From assembly GCF_001857945.1 (NCBI RefSeq), contig NZ_CP017770.1:1922001-1986000 (forward strand): 64,000 bases of DNA, in the 5' to 3' direction. Below the pieces are notes generated by a model. That model saw nothing but the letters and a program-made list of their open reading frames with translations, had not been told where the DNA came from and made no database searches. Positions 19,211 through 28,021 of this stretch are shown in pieces (within the stretch, counting starts at the first letter, position 1; every line of letters starts with the position of its first letter). This stretch comes from Paenibacillus crassostreae. Lineage in GTDB: Bacteria > Bacillota > Bacilli > Paenibacillales > Paenibacillaceae. Position numbers and translations under genes: made by a program.

Positions 19211-19954
19211 TTAATATCCTTCAGTAAGAAGCCTCTGTAAATTCAAGGGAATCACGAATTGATTATTATTACTCATGAACTGACTAAGCTCTGCTAAGGA
19301 ATCCTCAGGATGAGCATCCTTAATCTCCTTGATCTCATGATGAAGCCGTTCCATCTGTAAATCCAAAGCATTCGCAGATTCGGCAGCACTCTTCAACTCC
19401 AAAAGTAGACTTGCAGGAACCGATTGATTATATTTATAGAAAATTTTATGCTCTAGACTTGCCCAAAAATCCATCGCAATGGTCCGAATCTGGACTTCAA
19501 CACAGACCTTTTCCACACGATCTGACATAAATACCGGCACTTCAATCAACAGATGGAGGCTTCGATAACCATTGGGTTTAGGATTCTTAATGTAATCTTT
19601 CACTGCTATCGTCACAAGATCACTCTGTTTCTGAAGCATTTCACTAACACGGTATATGTCAGACATGAACGCGCAAGTGATCCGAATCCCTGCAACATCA
19701 TTAATATTATCCCGTATACTTGTAAAACTCATATCATATTTCTTGCGAAACATCTTATTCATAATACTCTCTGGTGATTTCAACCGAGAATTGATATGTT
19801 CAATGGGACTATAATCATGCAAAGACTGAAATTCTTCTTTGAGTATATTAATCTTAGTTTCCATTTCTTCCAATGCGAATTTGTAGACAAGCATGAATAA
19901 TGTGATGTCATGTTTAAATTTTTTGATTTGTTCGATTTGAAAATGTTGTTCCAT
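19211..19954 (-). CDS. relP: Small alarmone synthetase, (p)ppGpp synthase RelP/YwaC type
   Basis: This 247-residue GTP pyrophosphokinase has no hydrolase, TGS or ACT domains, so it is a stand-alone synthetase that adds pyrophosphate from ATP to GDP/GTP under stress. Catalytic motifs are visible: IRDNINDVAGIRITC (about 80-95), KNPKPNGYRSLHL, and the VEVQIRTIAMDFWASLEHK block. The wording of these motifs, with NPIEH-like YSPIEHINSR before them, is closer to B. subtilis YwaC (RelP) than YjbM (RelQ). The ATG at 19954 follows GGGGAAGGAAG; an upstream in-frame start at 20005 lacks a good site. It is monocistronic. Confidence 0.93.
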   Translation of the reverse strand: MEQHFQIEQIKKFKHDITLFMLVYKFALEEMETKINILKEEFQSLHDYSPIEHINSRLKSPESIMNKMFRKKYDMSFTSIRDNINDVAGIRITCAFMSDIYRVSEMLQKQSDLVTIAVKDYIKNPKPNGYRSLHLLIEVPVFMSDRVEKVCVEVQIRTIAMDFWASLEHKIFYKYNQSVPASLLLELKSAAESANALDLQMERLHHEIKEIKDAHPEDSLAELSQFMSNNNQFVIPLNLQRLLTEGY

Positions 19955-20084
19955 AAATGTTCTTCCTTCCCCTGATGGTTTACCGTGAATAACCCTCATC
20001 AACATGTGGTATCATGCAGGATATCCCCAATTTCCAGTATAACATTCAGGGTTGAAGAAAACGAATTAAGCTCTCCAAAGGAAA

Positions 20085-20107
20085 CCTAACCTTACCTTAC
20101 CTTACCT
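20085..20107. repeat. Pentanucleotide tandem repeat (CCTTA)
   Basis: About four imperfect CCTTA units lie exactly over the 3' end of the truncated binding-protein frame. They could mark the breakpoint where that fragment lost its C-terminal part. Confidence 0.6.
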
Positions 20108-20615
20108 TCACATTTTTATTCGCTGGTAGATTTGAGACAACTGCATTCTGGAAACCTAATCCTGTATCTCCGTTCAGATATTGCGCCCGCTCCGTTGCAG
20201 CTGACTCACCAAACATTTTCTCTGCCTGGAAGTTAAGTAGCTTGATTAAGGCTTCCGGATACTCATAGCCCTTACGTACTGCGAATACGCCTCCCAGAGT
20301 GAGATGATTTTGCGTCTTCGCTGGTTGATCGTCAATAGACTGTACTACTGCGTAAGGTACCCAATTGACGTTTCCATCTTTTTTAATCATATCTTTCACT
20401 TGAAAAGGAGCCCACTGCGGAAGGAATAGCATTCCGGATTTACCGGCATTTACATCTTCCATCGCTTTGGCGAAGTCCTTCACCCCAAATTCAGGGTCAA
20501 TAACTCCCTCTTTATATAATCTTTGAAGTTCCCCTAGTCCAGCTTTCGTCTCTGGTTGAATAGTACCGTTCACAATATTCCCGTCGGCATCTTTGATCCA
20601 AGTAGTAGTCACCAT
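20097..20615 (-). pseudogene. Internal fragment of a sugar ABC solute-binding protein
   Basis: The 172 residues match the middle of an LplA/YtcQ-type binding protein (GLGELQRLYKEGVIDPEFGV, then NAGKSGMLFLPQWAPFQVKD, then LTLGGVFAVRKGYEYPEALI) but lack the signal peptide, lipobox and first ~230 residues, and also the last ~140 or more residues. The frame ends in the CCTTA repeats. Its ATG lies one base beyond the vanW-family stop codon with no proper ribosome site. No importer genes flank it. I read it as a leftover of a lost or moved transporter gene; an expressed short protein is unlikely. Confidence 0.75.
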
Positions 20616-20616
20616 A

Positions 20617-21465
20617 TTACATCTCTACTTCAAAATATTCATTTCCCACTACCACTTTTTCCAGTTCCGACTCCTTCAACAAGGGTTGATACATCATGAT
20701 CGCATGATTCTCAGTCACAAACTGATCATCTACCAACTCTTGCTGAGCGTTATATTTCTTCCGATGAATGATATTATGCCTTGTATAACCTCCCCATGGT
20801 TCAAGCACAATTCGATGATCTCGTTCATAGACTTCATATGTATAAGATTCGGGCTCTGTCGCTCTCCATTCCCCAATTAAATCTTTATCATCCATGTGAA
20901 GGCAGAGCTGATAGGGAACCTCAGTGTCATTACGGATCTGAAGGTCCAAATAGTTGTATGCACAGGTCGCACCACTACCAAATGGTTGTGTCCGTCTAGC
21001 ATCCGGGAACACGTCGTAACTATGGCGATGTCTCTCCGTTATCGTTAGAGAACTGTGGATAGTTATCCAATAGATAAGATTCGAGCATTGGCATAATCCA
21101 CCACCCACACCCGCCTTGAAATTTCCATAGAACAATACCATACCCTCTTGATATCCTTTACGCTTGGTCGGCTTTCCAATTAACTTCCAATAAGAGAATG
21201 TCTCTCCAGGTTGAAGGATAACTCCATTCAGTTTCTTAACAGCAATCTTTAAATTAATCACTTTATTATGTTGCATCCACATATCTACATTCTTCAATTC
21301 TCTTAGCATGGGTGTGTTATGCGAACTTATCCTATGTGCCAATGGATCTAGTGAGGTCTTCTTAGCATATTTTTCTTGTCCAACAATCCATCTAAGATAT
21401 CTTCGATAGGTGAAATATCGCTTCCCAATATATAGTCTAAGTGCTGATCTCTGCTTAGGCTTCAT
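20617..21465 (-). CDS. VanW-family protein
   Basis: This 282-residue protein carries the VanW domain, with the signatures LQPGETFSYWKLIGKP (about 80-96) and GVGGGLCQCSNLIYW (about 120-135), in its short form. It has no signal peptide or membrane helix, unlike the long YoaR-type members that also carry peptidoglycan-binding domains. The first ~50 residues are basic. VanW proteins are linked to cell-wall functions and sometimes to glycopeptide resistance clusters, but their biochemical activity is not established and there are no vanHAX neighbours. The ATG has GGAGG upstream. The C-terminus abuts a binding-protein fragment, so its last residues could differ from relatives. Confidence 0.9.
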   Translation of the reverse strand: MKPKQRSALRLYIGKRYFTYRRYLRWIVGQEKYAKKTSLDPLAHRISSHNTPMLRELKNVDMWMQHNKVINLKIAVKKLNGVILQPGETFSYWKLIGKPTKRKGYQEGMVLFYGNFKAGVGGGLCQCSNLIYWITIHSSLTITERHRHSYDVFPDARRTQPFGSGATCAYNYLDLQIRNDTEVPYQLCLHMDDKDLIGEWRATEPESYTYEVYERDHRIVLEPWGGYTRHNIIHRKKYNAQQELVDDQFVTENHAIMMYQPLLKESELEKVVVGNEYFEVEM

Positions 21466-21544
21466 CGGAACTCCTCCTTATTTTTGAGCTTCCCATTCAA
21501 CACGCAATATACACCGAGTAATAATATAGAATATTTTAACTTAT

Positions 21545-21582
21545 GAATCAATTTCATAATTACACAAATATGAAATTGATTC
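21545..21582. repeat. Palindromic dispersed repeat, short copy A
   Basis: A 14-bp perfect inverted repeat, GAATCAATTTCATA / TATGAAATTGATTC, is separated by 10 bp. The same arms occur at 22938, 38989 and 57142. It lies between vanW and the RHH gene. Confidence 0.85.
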
Positions 21583-21622
21583 TATATCTAATAATTTGTA
21601 TGTAATCTTCTTGTTAACAGAA

Positions 21623-21659
21623 AGATCCCATAACAGCACTATTCACTGTCATGGGATCT
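21623..21659 (-). terminator. Terminator of the SPFH-RHH operon
   Basis: Minus-strand arms AGATCCCATGACAG and CTGTTATGGGATCT pair with one internal mismatch, followed by TTCTGTT. It starts 22 bp past the RHH stop codon. Confidence 0.75.
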
Positions 21660-21680
21660 GATTCATTTCTATGAAATAAC

Positions 21681-21860
21681 TTATGATTCCTGATCATTCC
21701 CTTGATTCGTTCTGTTGAGACGACCCGCTTCCTTTAGCGATTCGCGTAACAAGAACTCTATATGTCCGTTTACGCTACGAAATTCGTCTTGTGCCCACCG
21801 CTCTAAGGCTGCGTATATTTTAGGATCAAGTCTCAAGGGAAAGTTCTTCTTCGGTGCCAT
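21681..21860 (-). CDS. Small Arc-type ribbon-helix-helix protein
   Basis: This 59-residue protein has the ribbon-helix-helix pattern: a short basic strand ([16 protein letters not shown]) followed by two helices ending in [17 protein letters not shown]. Such proteins usually bind DNA as dimers. The ATG at 21860 lies one base after the stop codon of the SPFH gene, so translation is almost certainly coupled. Reading from the in-frame start at 21872 would overlap that stop. I infer that it is an autoregulator or partner of the SPFH protein; its target is unknown. Confidence 0.85.
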   Translation of the reverse strand: MAPKKNFPLRLDPKIYAALERWAQDEFRSVNGHIEFLLRESLKEAGRLNRTNQGNDQES

Positions 21861-21861
21861 G

Positions 21862-22704
21862 CTAATATACACTACCCGTATTTATTACAGGCTGTGCTGA
21901 GCGGTCCGAGACAATTGCCACCAATAAATTATTGATCATGACTGCCTTACGTTCTTCATCCAACTGTACGAATCCTTCACTTTCAATCCGTGATACAGCC
22001 ATTTGTACCATGGTAACTGCACCTTCAACGATCTTCTCACGAGCTGAAATAATAGCAGACGCCTGTTGTCGTTGCAACATAGCACTCGCGATTTCAGTAG
22101 CATAAGCTAAATGCGTTAGTCTTGTCTCCATTACCTCTACTCCTGCCACAACCAATCTCTTCTGCAATTCAATATTTAACTCATTAGCGACTTCCTCTGA
22201 ATTACCTCGAAGGGAGTAACCTTCACCCTCAAATCGGTCATATGGGTATTTACTCGCTACATGACGAAGTGCGGTTTCACTCTGAATCTCCACGAACATT
22301 TCATAATTATCAACTTCAAATAGTGCTTTAGCAGAATCTGTTACACGGAATACGACAACAGCCGCAATCTCAACCGGATTCCCTTCAATGTCATTTACTT
22401 TGAGTTTCGCACTGTTAAAGTTGCGTACACGTAGGGATACCTTCTTTTGAATTGAAAAAGGTACCGTCACCCAGAACCCACTTTTTCGAATGGAGCCCAT
22501 ATATTTACCAAAGAATGTTAGCGCTAAAGCCTGATTAGGCTGTACCACCGTAAATGACGCAATGATGGTAACGGCAACCAGAATCGATACTACACCTACT
22601 GCAATCCAACCACTTAATAAACTATAGGTTGCAACACCAATCAGACACAGCATAATCAACAAACCTACAAACCCATTAATTGTCCAAACCTTCAATTCTT
22701 TCAT
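21862..22704 (-). CDS. SPFH/band 7 domain membrane protein
   Basis: This 280-residue protein has two N-terminal membrane helices (about 11-30 and 33-53), followed by a band 7 domain beginning [18 protein letters not shown] and running to about residue 225, including the [20 protein letters not shown] coiled region. SPFH proteins form oligomeric membrane assemblies; this one is shorter than flotillin (FloT, over 500 residues) and lacks its long C-terminal coiled coil. The start has GGAGGAGATT upstream. It forms a two-gene operon with the RHH gene. The function in this organism is unknown. Confidence 0.92.
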   Translation of the reverse strand: MKELKVWTINGFVGLLIMLCLIGVATYSLLSGWIAVGVVSILVAVTIIASFTVVQPNQALALTFFGKYMGSIRKSGFWVTVPFSIQKKVSLRVRNFNSAKLKVNDIEGNPVEIAAVVVFRVTDSAKALFEVDNYEMFVEIQSETALRHVASKYPYDRFEGEGYSLRGNSEEVANELNIELQKRLVVAGVEVMETRLTHLAYATEIASAMLQRQQASAIISAREKIVEGAVTMVQMAVSRIESEGFVQLDEERKAVMINNLLVAIVSDRSAQPVINTGSVY

Positions 22705-22781
22705 ACATAATCTCCTCCACGATAGATATCTTTAAGATATTATTATGATATCACTTTTGGTTTATTTTAGCAATACATATT

Positions 22782-22817
22782 AAAAAAATGAACTTCCCAT
22801 CTCACAGGGAAGTCCAT
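22782..22817 (-). terminator. Rho-independent terminator upstream of the SPFH gene
   Basis: Minus-strand GGACTTCCC and GGGAAGTTC close an 8-nt loop and are followed by ATTTTTTTA. It lies 236 bp past metE and 78 bp before the SPFH start codon, so it ends either the metE message or an SPFH leader. Confidence 0.8.
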
Positions 22818-22830
22818 TTAGCAAGCTGAA

Positions 22831-22891
22831 ACGGCTACGCCGTCCTTTTGAAGGAGTTTATCCTTCCGATGTTAGCGATACTTCGTATCAC
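22831..22891 (-). ncRNA. Candidate structured RNA: three consecutive small hairpins
   Basis: Three hairpins follow each other within 61 nt: ACGGC-TAC-GCCGT (22831-22843), GAAGGA-GTTTA-TCCTTC (22850-22866) and a GATAC-TTC-GTATC stem (22877-22889). A terminator follows on the minus strand. I do not recognise an RNA family. Transcription is not shown by the sequence, and the segment may instead be a decayed repeat. Confidence 0.3.
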
Positions 22892-22937
22892 TTTAGGGTA
22901 TCCGTCTCTGCCGAAATATAAGGGTATAAAGTATGAA

Positions 22938-22997
22938 GAATCAATTTCATAATTACGCAACCCGATTCAGGTGCATCGGCGATTATGAAATTGATTC
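22938..22997. repeat. Palindromic dispersed repeat, full copy B
   Basis: This 60-bp element has outer arms identical to copy A and an inner stem CCGAT...ATCGG. Its flanks (ATATAAG...GTATAA on the left, the complement on the right) extend the inverted symmetry to roughly 45 bp per side with mismatches. Confidence 0.85.
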
Positions 22998-23052
22998 AAG
23001 TGAAACTTATACTTTCTTATATTTTCAAATAGAGTTTAGCTCTATAAGTATA

Positions 23053-25341
23053 TTATTTCGCCACACTTCTTGCTGCTCTAGCGATCTCAGTCGCCTGTAC
23101 CATATTTCTCAAGGATGCTACGGTCTCTTCTATGCCACGTGTCTTCAATCCGCAATCTGGATTTATCCAGAATAATGCTGGATCTAGCACTTGTAAGGCT
23201 CTATCGATCATAGATACCATTTCTTCGACTGGAGGAATTCTTGGACTATGAATATCGTACACACCCAGCCCAATACCAAGCTCATACGTAGATTCTTCAA
23301 ATGTATGAATCAATTCTCCGTGACTACGTGATGTTTCGATAGAAATAACGTCAGCATCCAACGCTGTGATAGCATCAATCATTTCATGGAATTCACAATA
23401 GCACATATGTGTGTGAATTTGCGTCGTGTCTTTTACAGTTGAGGTAGATAAGCGGAAAGCTAGAATGGAGTCCTCAAGATAACGATCCCACTTCTCCTTC
23501 TTTAACGGTAGCCCCTCTCGAAGTGCAGGCTCATCAACTTGAATCATCTCAATTCCCGCTTTCTCGAGCGCCTCCACTTCTTCTCGTAATGCCAATGCAA
23601 TCTGAAAAGCTACCTCGCTACGAGGAAGATCATCGCGTACAAAGGACCAGTTCAGTATCGTCAATGGACCAGTAAGCATTCCCTTCACCGGTCTATCTGT
23701 TAGGGATTGCGCGTACACACTTTCTTTCACGGTCATTGGAGTCGTAAATTCTACATCTCCAAATATAACCGGAGGTTTCACGCAACGTGAGCCATAAGAT
23801 TGCACCCAACCATTCAACGTAAAAGCAAATCCATTCAATTTCTCACCAAAAAATTCAACCATATCCGTTCGTTCAAACTCACCATGAACCAATACGTCGA
23901 TCCCAATCTCTTCTTGGAGCTTAATCCATATTTGAATCTGCGCTTGAATGAACTCCTCATATTGCTCATTGCTCCAATCTCCCTTTCGGAAGCTTTGACG
24001 AGCTTTTCTAACTTCTGGTGATTGTGGGAAACTCCCAATCGTCGTTGTTGGTAAGAACGGCAATTGCCACTTCTCCTGCTGGCTAATTTGACGTTTGACG
24101 AACACATTCTCTCTGCTTGCTGGTTGCAAATCAATATTAGCAGCCGCTTGTCTAACATGCTCTTTATTTCTTGATGAAGACGCGTTTAATAGTTCAACTG
24201 CCTTCCTACTGTCATCTAACTTTGCTTGTACCGATTCTTGTCCATCATTACCCGCCTGTACGAGAAGTATAATTTCGTCTAGCTTCTCGTCTGCATAAGC
24301 CAAGGCATTCTTCAATACAGGATCCAATGCCGTTTCTGGTCTAGTGCTAACTGGAACATGCAGCAGACTGCAAGACGGTTGAACCAAGATTCGCTCATAT
24401 GGAACATAATCAGATATCTCTTGTAGCAATTGGAGTGGAGCCTCAAGACTAGAACGCCAAATATTCCGTCCATCAATCAGGCCTGCACCAAGTATTTTCC
24501 CATCAGGGAAACCAAATGATTTAATCGACTCCAGATTCTGACCAAGCCCATGAATAAGGTCAAGTCCAATTCCCTGCACGGGTAATGAGACAATCTCTTC
24601 ATAGAAATCCACTGCTTCAAAATACGTTTGCAACATAATATTGAGACTTGGTGCTGCTTCATGTAGAGTAGAATAAATTCGACGAATCCTTAATAAGTCT
24701 TCTTGTGTGATCGATGTAACGAGAATAGGCTCATCAATCTGGATCCACTGGACACCTTCTTGCGCCAACTCCTGTACAATTTGTGTGTAGATCGGTAAGA
24801 ATTGTTCTATGAGTTCATCAAGTTGATTCAGTTCATACCCCTTAGAAAGTTTCAAATACGAATACAATCCAATCAATACTGGTTTCCCTTCAATTCCCAA
24901 CTTCTCTTTCGCTTCTTGATAGGCTTTCAGCGGGCGATTCTCGGTTAGCGTTGGTTTAGCACCATTCAACTCAGGCACAATATAGTGATAATTGGTATTG
25001 AACCACTTGGTCATCTCACATGCCGTTGCTCCCTTATCCCCTCTTGCCATCGCATAATACGTAGAGAGTGGAACAACACCACCTGCATATTGAAACCGTG
25101 GTGGTACAAGTCCAAACATCGCCGTTGCATCCAAAATATGATCGTAATAGGAGAAATCATTTACAGGGATAAGTTCAATTCCTTTGTCTTGCTGAAGCTT
25201 CAAATGATCTAACCGAATACGCTCTAATTGTCCTATCAGCTGTGCTTCATCACATTTACCTGCCCAGTAAGCCTCCAGTGCCTTCTTCCACTCACGGTTA
25301 GCACCAATTCGTGGGTAACCTAGATTGCTACTCTTTAACAT
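23053..25341 (-). CDS. metE: Cobalamin-independent methionine synthase
   Basis: This 762-residue cytoplasmic enzyme transfers the methyl group from 5-methyltetrahydropteroyltri-glutamate to homocysteine. Both halves of MetE are present: an N-terminal barrel starting SSNLGYPRIGANREWKKALE, and a C-terminal catalytic barrel from about residue 415 (TTTIGSFPQSPEVRKAR). Zinc ligands are visible as His and Cys in HTHMCYCEF (about 640-648), a conserved Glu, and Cys in NPDCGLKTR near 730. GGAGG lies 12 nt before the ATG at 25341. The long leader contains a cobalamin riboswitch, so the gene should be shut off when B12 is available for a MetH enzyme encoded elsewhere. Confidence 0.97.
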   Translation of the reverse strand: MLKSSNLGYPRIGANREWKKALEAYWAGKCDEAQLIGQLERIRLDHLKLQQDKGIELIPVNDFSYYDHILDATAMFGLVPPRFQYAGGVVPLSTYYAMARGDKGATACEMTKWFNTNYHYIVPELNGAKPTLTENRPLKAYQEAKEKLGIEGKPVLIGLYSYLKLSKGYELNQLDELIEQFLPIYTQIVQELAQEGVQWIQIDEPILVTSITQEDLLRIRRIYSTLHEAAPSLNIMLQTYFEAVDFYEEIVSLPVQGIGLDLIHGLGQNLESIKSFGFPDGKILGAGLIDGRNIWRSSLEAPLQLLQEISDYVPYERILVQPSCSLLHVPVSTRPETALDPVLKNALAYADEKLDEIILLVQAGNDGQESVQAKLDDSRKAVELLNASSSRNKEHVRQAAANIDLQPASRENVFVKRQISQQEKWQLPFLPTTTIGSFPQSPEVRKARQSFRKGDWSNEQYEEFIQAQIQIWIKLQEEIGIDVLVHGEFERTDMVEFFGEKLNGFAFTLNGWVQSYGSRCVKPPVIFGDVEFTTPMTVKESVYAQSLTDRPVKGMLTGPLTILNWSFVRDDLPRSEVAFQIALALREEVEALEKAGIEMIQVDEPALREGLPLKKEKWDRYLEDSILAFRLSTSTVKDTTQIHTHMCYCEFHEMIDAITALDADVISIETSRSHGELIHTFEESTYELGIGLGVYDIHSPRIPPVEEMVSMIDRALQVLDPALFWINPDCGLKTRGIEETVASLRNMVQATEIARAARSVAK

Positions 25342-25644
25342 CTGTAGATAACGCCTCCTCATATTTCTTTCTAGTCGTTCTCATATAATCGCTATCCAAG
25401 CCTAGTAAAGCATGGTTATTAATCCTTTATTTCAAGTGAAACACCAACATCAACACCAATAGTTGCATAAAGTATTACTCACAAATTAACTGTATATTTT
25501 GCAACTATTCCCCTCATAACCCGCATTTCTTCTGATTAAGTGTAGTTTATACATCTATTCAACACTTTCTCTTCGATTTGATTCGAGGATTCCCCATATG
25601 AGTGCCGACTCTAAAATATACTTTCTAATAGAGCAAAAAGGGGC

Positions 25645-25688
25645 AAAAAAGGACATCTTCACCCTAAATAAAAAGGATAAAGATGCCC
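25645..25688 (-). terminator. Intrinsic terminator of the metE riboswitch
   Basis: Minus-strand GGGCATCTTTATCC pairs with GGGTGAAGATGTCC, followed by TTTTTTGCCCC. It is 70 nt downstream of the cobalamin aptamer and about 300 nt before metE, consistent with transcription attenuation. Confidence 0.85.
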
Positions 25689-25757
25689 TAGAATATATCT
25701 ATCTTGGCTGGAATCTTTAACACCTCCCTATCTCCCGTAGGTAAAGCAGTGTTGTCA

Positions 25758-25920
25758 AAATAGGCAGGTCTCCTGGCTCCAGAATCGTCATCCATCTGCT
25801 CTCCTTCCCGATCTGAGATCAGTGGTTTTTAGCAGCGACTCCTCTGTTACAGTGGCGGGACCGCGTCGGTATTACACCGAACTTCCCTTTTAAGCTCAAG
25901 TTATTCTAGAGCACCTATTT
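25758..25920 (-). promoter_or_regulatory. Cobalamin (AdoCbl) riboswitch controlling metE
   Basis: On the minus strand the conserved elements appear in order: AAATAGGTGCTC (P1 5' side and GGTGC), AAAAGGGAAGTTCGGTG, AATACCGACGCGGTCCCGCC with ACTGT (B12-box region), the variable arm, and GGAGCCAGGAGACCTGCCT. P1 closes with CCTATTT at 25758-25764. Known biology: adenosylcobalamin binding stops expression. A terminator follows at 25645-25688. Confidence 0.95.
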
Positions 25921-26053
25921 CCACATTATTGAATTATTATTACCTCACATGCATACATATTACATTATATTGTATATTTATGCAATACATTCATTTGATT
26001 GAATACTTATTCTATCATAATTTGAAGCGTTATTCTCTTTAATAACAGCACAA

Positions 26054-26090
26054 CAAAGCCGAGCTCTCGCCCGACTTCGTTTCGTTAAGA
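26054..26090 (-). terminator. Terminator-like stem-loop after the GH51-DUF6171 operon
   Basis: Minus-strand AAGTCGGG and CTCGGCTT pair (with G-U pairs) around CGAGAG and are followed by TGTTGT. The T-run is poor, so this is a moderate call. Confidence 0.5.
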
Positions 26091-26153
26091 TATTAATGAG
26101 ACTAAGATCATTACTCATCATCTTGCTAAAAATATAAGCGGTTTGAAAATAAG

Positions 26154-26429
26154 CTATTGATTACTCGCCCAGCGATCCTCACCTGGAAAAGGGCATTTCT
26201 TATCCTTAAATTTCGCTGTGATCGGTACAATACAGCCGCATAACGTACAAGTGTGATTGTTCATCAACTTAGTACAACCACTACAGATCTGTAATCGTTC
26301 TGCATATACAGCATCGCTAGCACTTTGCTCAGGCGTTATTTTCATCGTGGCGAGCACACGAGTTATTTGTTGATCTGTAACTTTGTATTCCTCTCGACAA
26401 CCCTTACAGGTAGTTTCTTGTTCAATCAT
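26154..26429 (-). CDS. DUF6171-like small Cys-rich protein
   Basis: This 91-residue protein has three pairs of cysteines, in CKGC (about 8-11), CSGC (about 49-52) and CTLCGC (about 61-66), plus a later Cys in KKCPFPG, a pattern that should bind zinc. It matches what I recall of the Firmicutes family DUF6171, which has no known function. Its ATG overlaps the stop codon of the upstream arabinofuranosidase gene (ATGA), so it is translationally coupled. The metal site is inferred from cysteine spacing. Confidence 0.8.
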   Translation of the reverse strand: MIEQETTCKGCREEYKVTDQQITRVLATMKITPEQSASDAVYAERLQICSGCTKLMNNHTCTLCGCIVPITAKFKDKKCPFPGEDRWASNQ

Positions 26430-27919
26430 TCCGCAATTAGTTCTAGCACCGTTACTGACATAGGAGCAAGCTTCACATCAATATCTGTTCCATTAAGCTT
26501 AAATGCAGTGAACTCAGATGGCGCTACATTCTCAGGTTGCTCAAACGTATTATGCGCGTCCATAGTTGTCGCCTTCAATTCCGTCCCACTGATCTTCACC
26601 TGACTTCCCGTTAAACCACGAAGGTCGATCTTCAAGTCCGCTTCATCTTTATGACTGACGTTACACAAACTGATGTGGATAATCCCGTTCTTGTCTTTGG
26701 AAGCAGATACGGATACTTGAGGTATCTTGTTGCCATCTAATTCATAATCAGCAGTCACAGTATGGTTATATAGAAGTTCTGCATCTTGATGTACCTTGAA
26801 CATATCGAATACATGGTACGTAGGTGTAAGAATCATCTTCTCACCCTCTGTCAAAATAACCGATTGCAGTACATTTACAACTTGAGCAATGTTCGCCATT
26901 TCTACACGATCACAGTGATCATGGAATATGTGGAAGGTCAACCCAGCCACCAGAGCATCACGAATCGTATTCTGTTGATACAAGAAACCTGGATTCGTTC
27001 CTGGTTCAACATCGAACCATGTTCCCCATTCGTCTACGATAAGACCCACGCGCTTCTCAGGATCATGGCGATCCATGATCGTCGAATGCTTGGTAATCAG
27101 CTCATCCATCCATAACGCTTTCTTTAATGTGCCGAACCAATCGGATTCGGAGAATCCTGTAGCTGCACCCTTCTCTGTCCAGAATTCACCTGGGATGGTA
27201 TAGTAATGCAGACTGATAGCATCCATGTGACGATGCGCATTCGCCATAAGGACTTCCATCCAGTTATAGTCATCCACATTCGGACCGCATGCTATTTTAT
27301 GAATCTTATTGTCCCCATAATTACGGACATAAGTTTGAAATTGACGGTATAGGTCAGCATAATACTCAGGGCGCATATTACCACCACAACCCCAGTTCTC
27401 ATTCCCCACTCCGAAATATTTAATTTTCCATGGCTTCTCGTGACCATTCTGACCTCGCAATTCCGCCATCGGAGATACACCATCGAATGTCATATACTCT
27501 ACCCATTCGGACATTTCCTGAACAGTACCACTACCAACATTCCCAGATATGTAAGGCTCGCATTCTAACATCTCACATAACAACATGAACTCATGTGTCC
27601 CGAAATGGTTATTCTCAACAACACCGCCCCAATGCGTATTCACCATTTGTTTGCGGTTCTCATTAGGTCCTATGCCATCTTTCCAATGATATTCATCCGC
27701 AAAGCATCCACCCGGCCAACGCAATACAGGGATTTTAATTTTTCGGAGTGCCTCAACTACATCATTACGAATCCCAGCGGTATTAGGTATAGGCGAATCC
27801 TCTCCCACCCAGAATCCTTCGTAAATACAGCGTCCCAAATGTTCGGAGAAATGACCATAAATATTACGGTTAATCGTCCCCGCTGATTGATCTACATGAA
27901 TCGTAACTTGATTTGCCAT
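26426..27919 (-). CDS. abfA: Alpha-L-arabinofuranosidase, GH51
   Basis: This 497-residue enzyme has no signal peptide, so it acts in the cytoplasm on imported arabino-oligosaccharides, releasing terminal L-arabinose. The sequence shows the GH51 opening [19 protein letters not shown], the acid/base Glu in [11 protein letters not shown] (about residue 175) and the nucleophile Glu in [11 protein letters not shown] (about residue 295), followed by the C-terminal beta domain. Length fits the family. It overlaps the DUF6171 gene by 4 bp. A cre-like sequence lies about 105 nt upstream, so carbon-catabolite control is plausible. Arabinan is a pectin side chain, which suits the nearby pectinase. Confidence 0.96.
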   Translation of the reverse strand: MANQVTIHVDQSAGTINRNIYGHFSEHLGRCIYEGFWVGEDSPIPNTAGIRNDVVEALRKIKIPVLRWPGGCFADEYHWKDGIGPNENRKQMVNTHWGGVVENNHFGTHEFMLLCEMLECEPYISGNVGSGTVQEMSEWVEYMTFDGVSPMAELRGQNGHEKPWKIKYFGVGNENWGCGGNMRPEYYADLYRQFQTYVRNYGDNKIHKIACGPNVDDYNWMEVLMANAHRHMDAISLHYYTIPGEFWTEKGAATGFSESDWFGTLKKALWMDELITKHSTIMDRHDPEKRVGLIVDEWGTWFDVEPGTNPGFLYQQNTIRDALVAGLTFHIFHDHCDRVEMANIAQVVNVLQSVILTEGEKMILTPTYHVFDMFKVHQDAELLYNHTVTADYELDGNKIPQVSVSASKDKNGIIHISLCNVSHKDEADLKIDLRGLTGSQVKISGTELKATTMDAHNTFEQPENVAPSEFTAFKLNGTDIDVKLAPMSVTVLELIAE

Positions 27920-28021
27920 TGTGTACCCTCACTTTCGATAATTAATATTTATATTATATTTTAATATTGATATTACTCATGGTTTTAGTTTAATACTCCC
28001 CTCTAGTAGTGTCAACCATTA

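Larger units (their letters stand above)
22705..23052. other. Structured intergenic region between metE and the SPFH operon
   Basis: Read on the minus strand this 348-bp gap holds, in order, a palindromic repeat (22938-22997), three compact hairpins (22831-22891), an intrinsic terminator (22782-22817) and then the SPFH ribosome site. The hairpins could be the metE 3' end or a separate leader RNA. Confidence 0.6.
25342..26153. other. metE leader and upstream intergenic region
   Basis: This 812-bp gap contains the metE leader with riboswitch (25758-25920) and terminator (25645-25688), and near 26054-26090 the stem-loop ending the arabinofuranosidase operon. Between 25342 and 25645, about 300 nt of leader remains with no feature I can name. 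The metE promoter should lie between 25920 and about 26050. Confidence 0.6.

Noticed and set aside
18975-19214. Plus- and minus-strand short frames between relP and the MFS gene
   Set aside because: They cross the relP terminator and have no ribosome site or conserved features.
20617-21465. Glycopeptide resistance gene
   Set aside because: VanW-domain proteins are widespread in Firmicutes without resistance, and no vanHAX, vanY or vanRS genes are nearby.
22933-23175. A plus-strand frame beginning in repeat copy B
   Set aside because: It starts within the palindrome and runs antisense over the end of metE; no ribosome site and no similarity pattern.
23835-24158. A 107-codon minus-strand frame
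   Set aside because: It lies inside metE in another frame and has no start signal.
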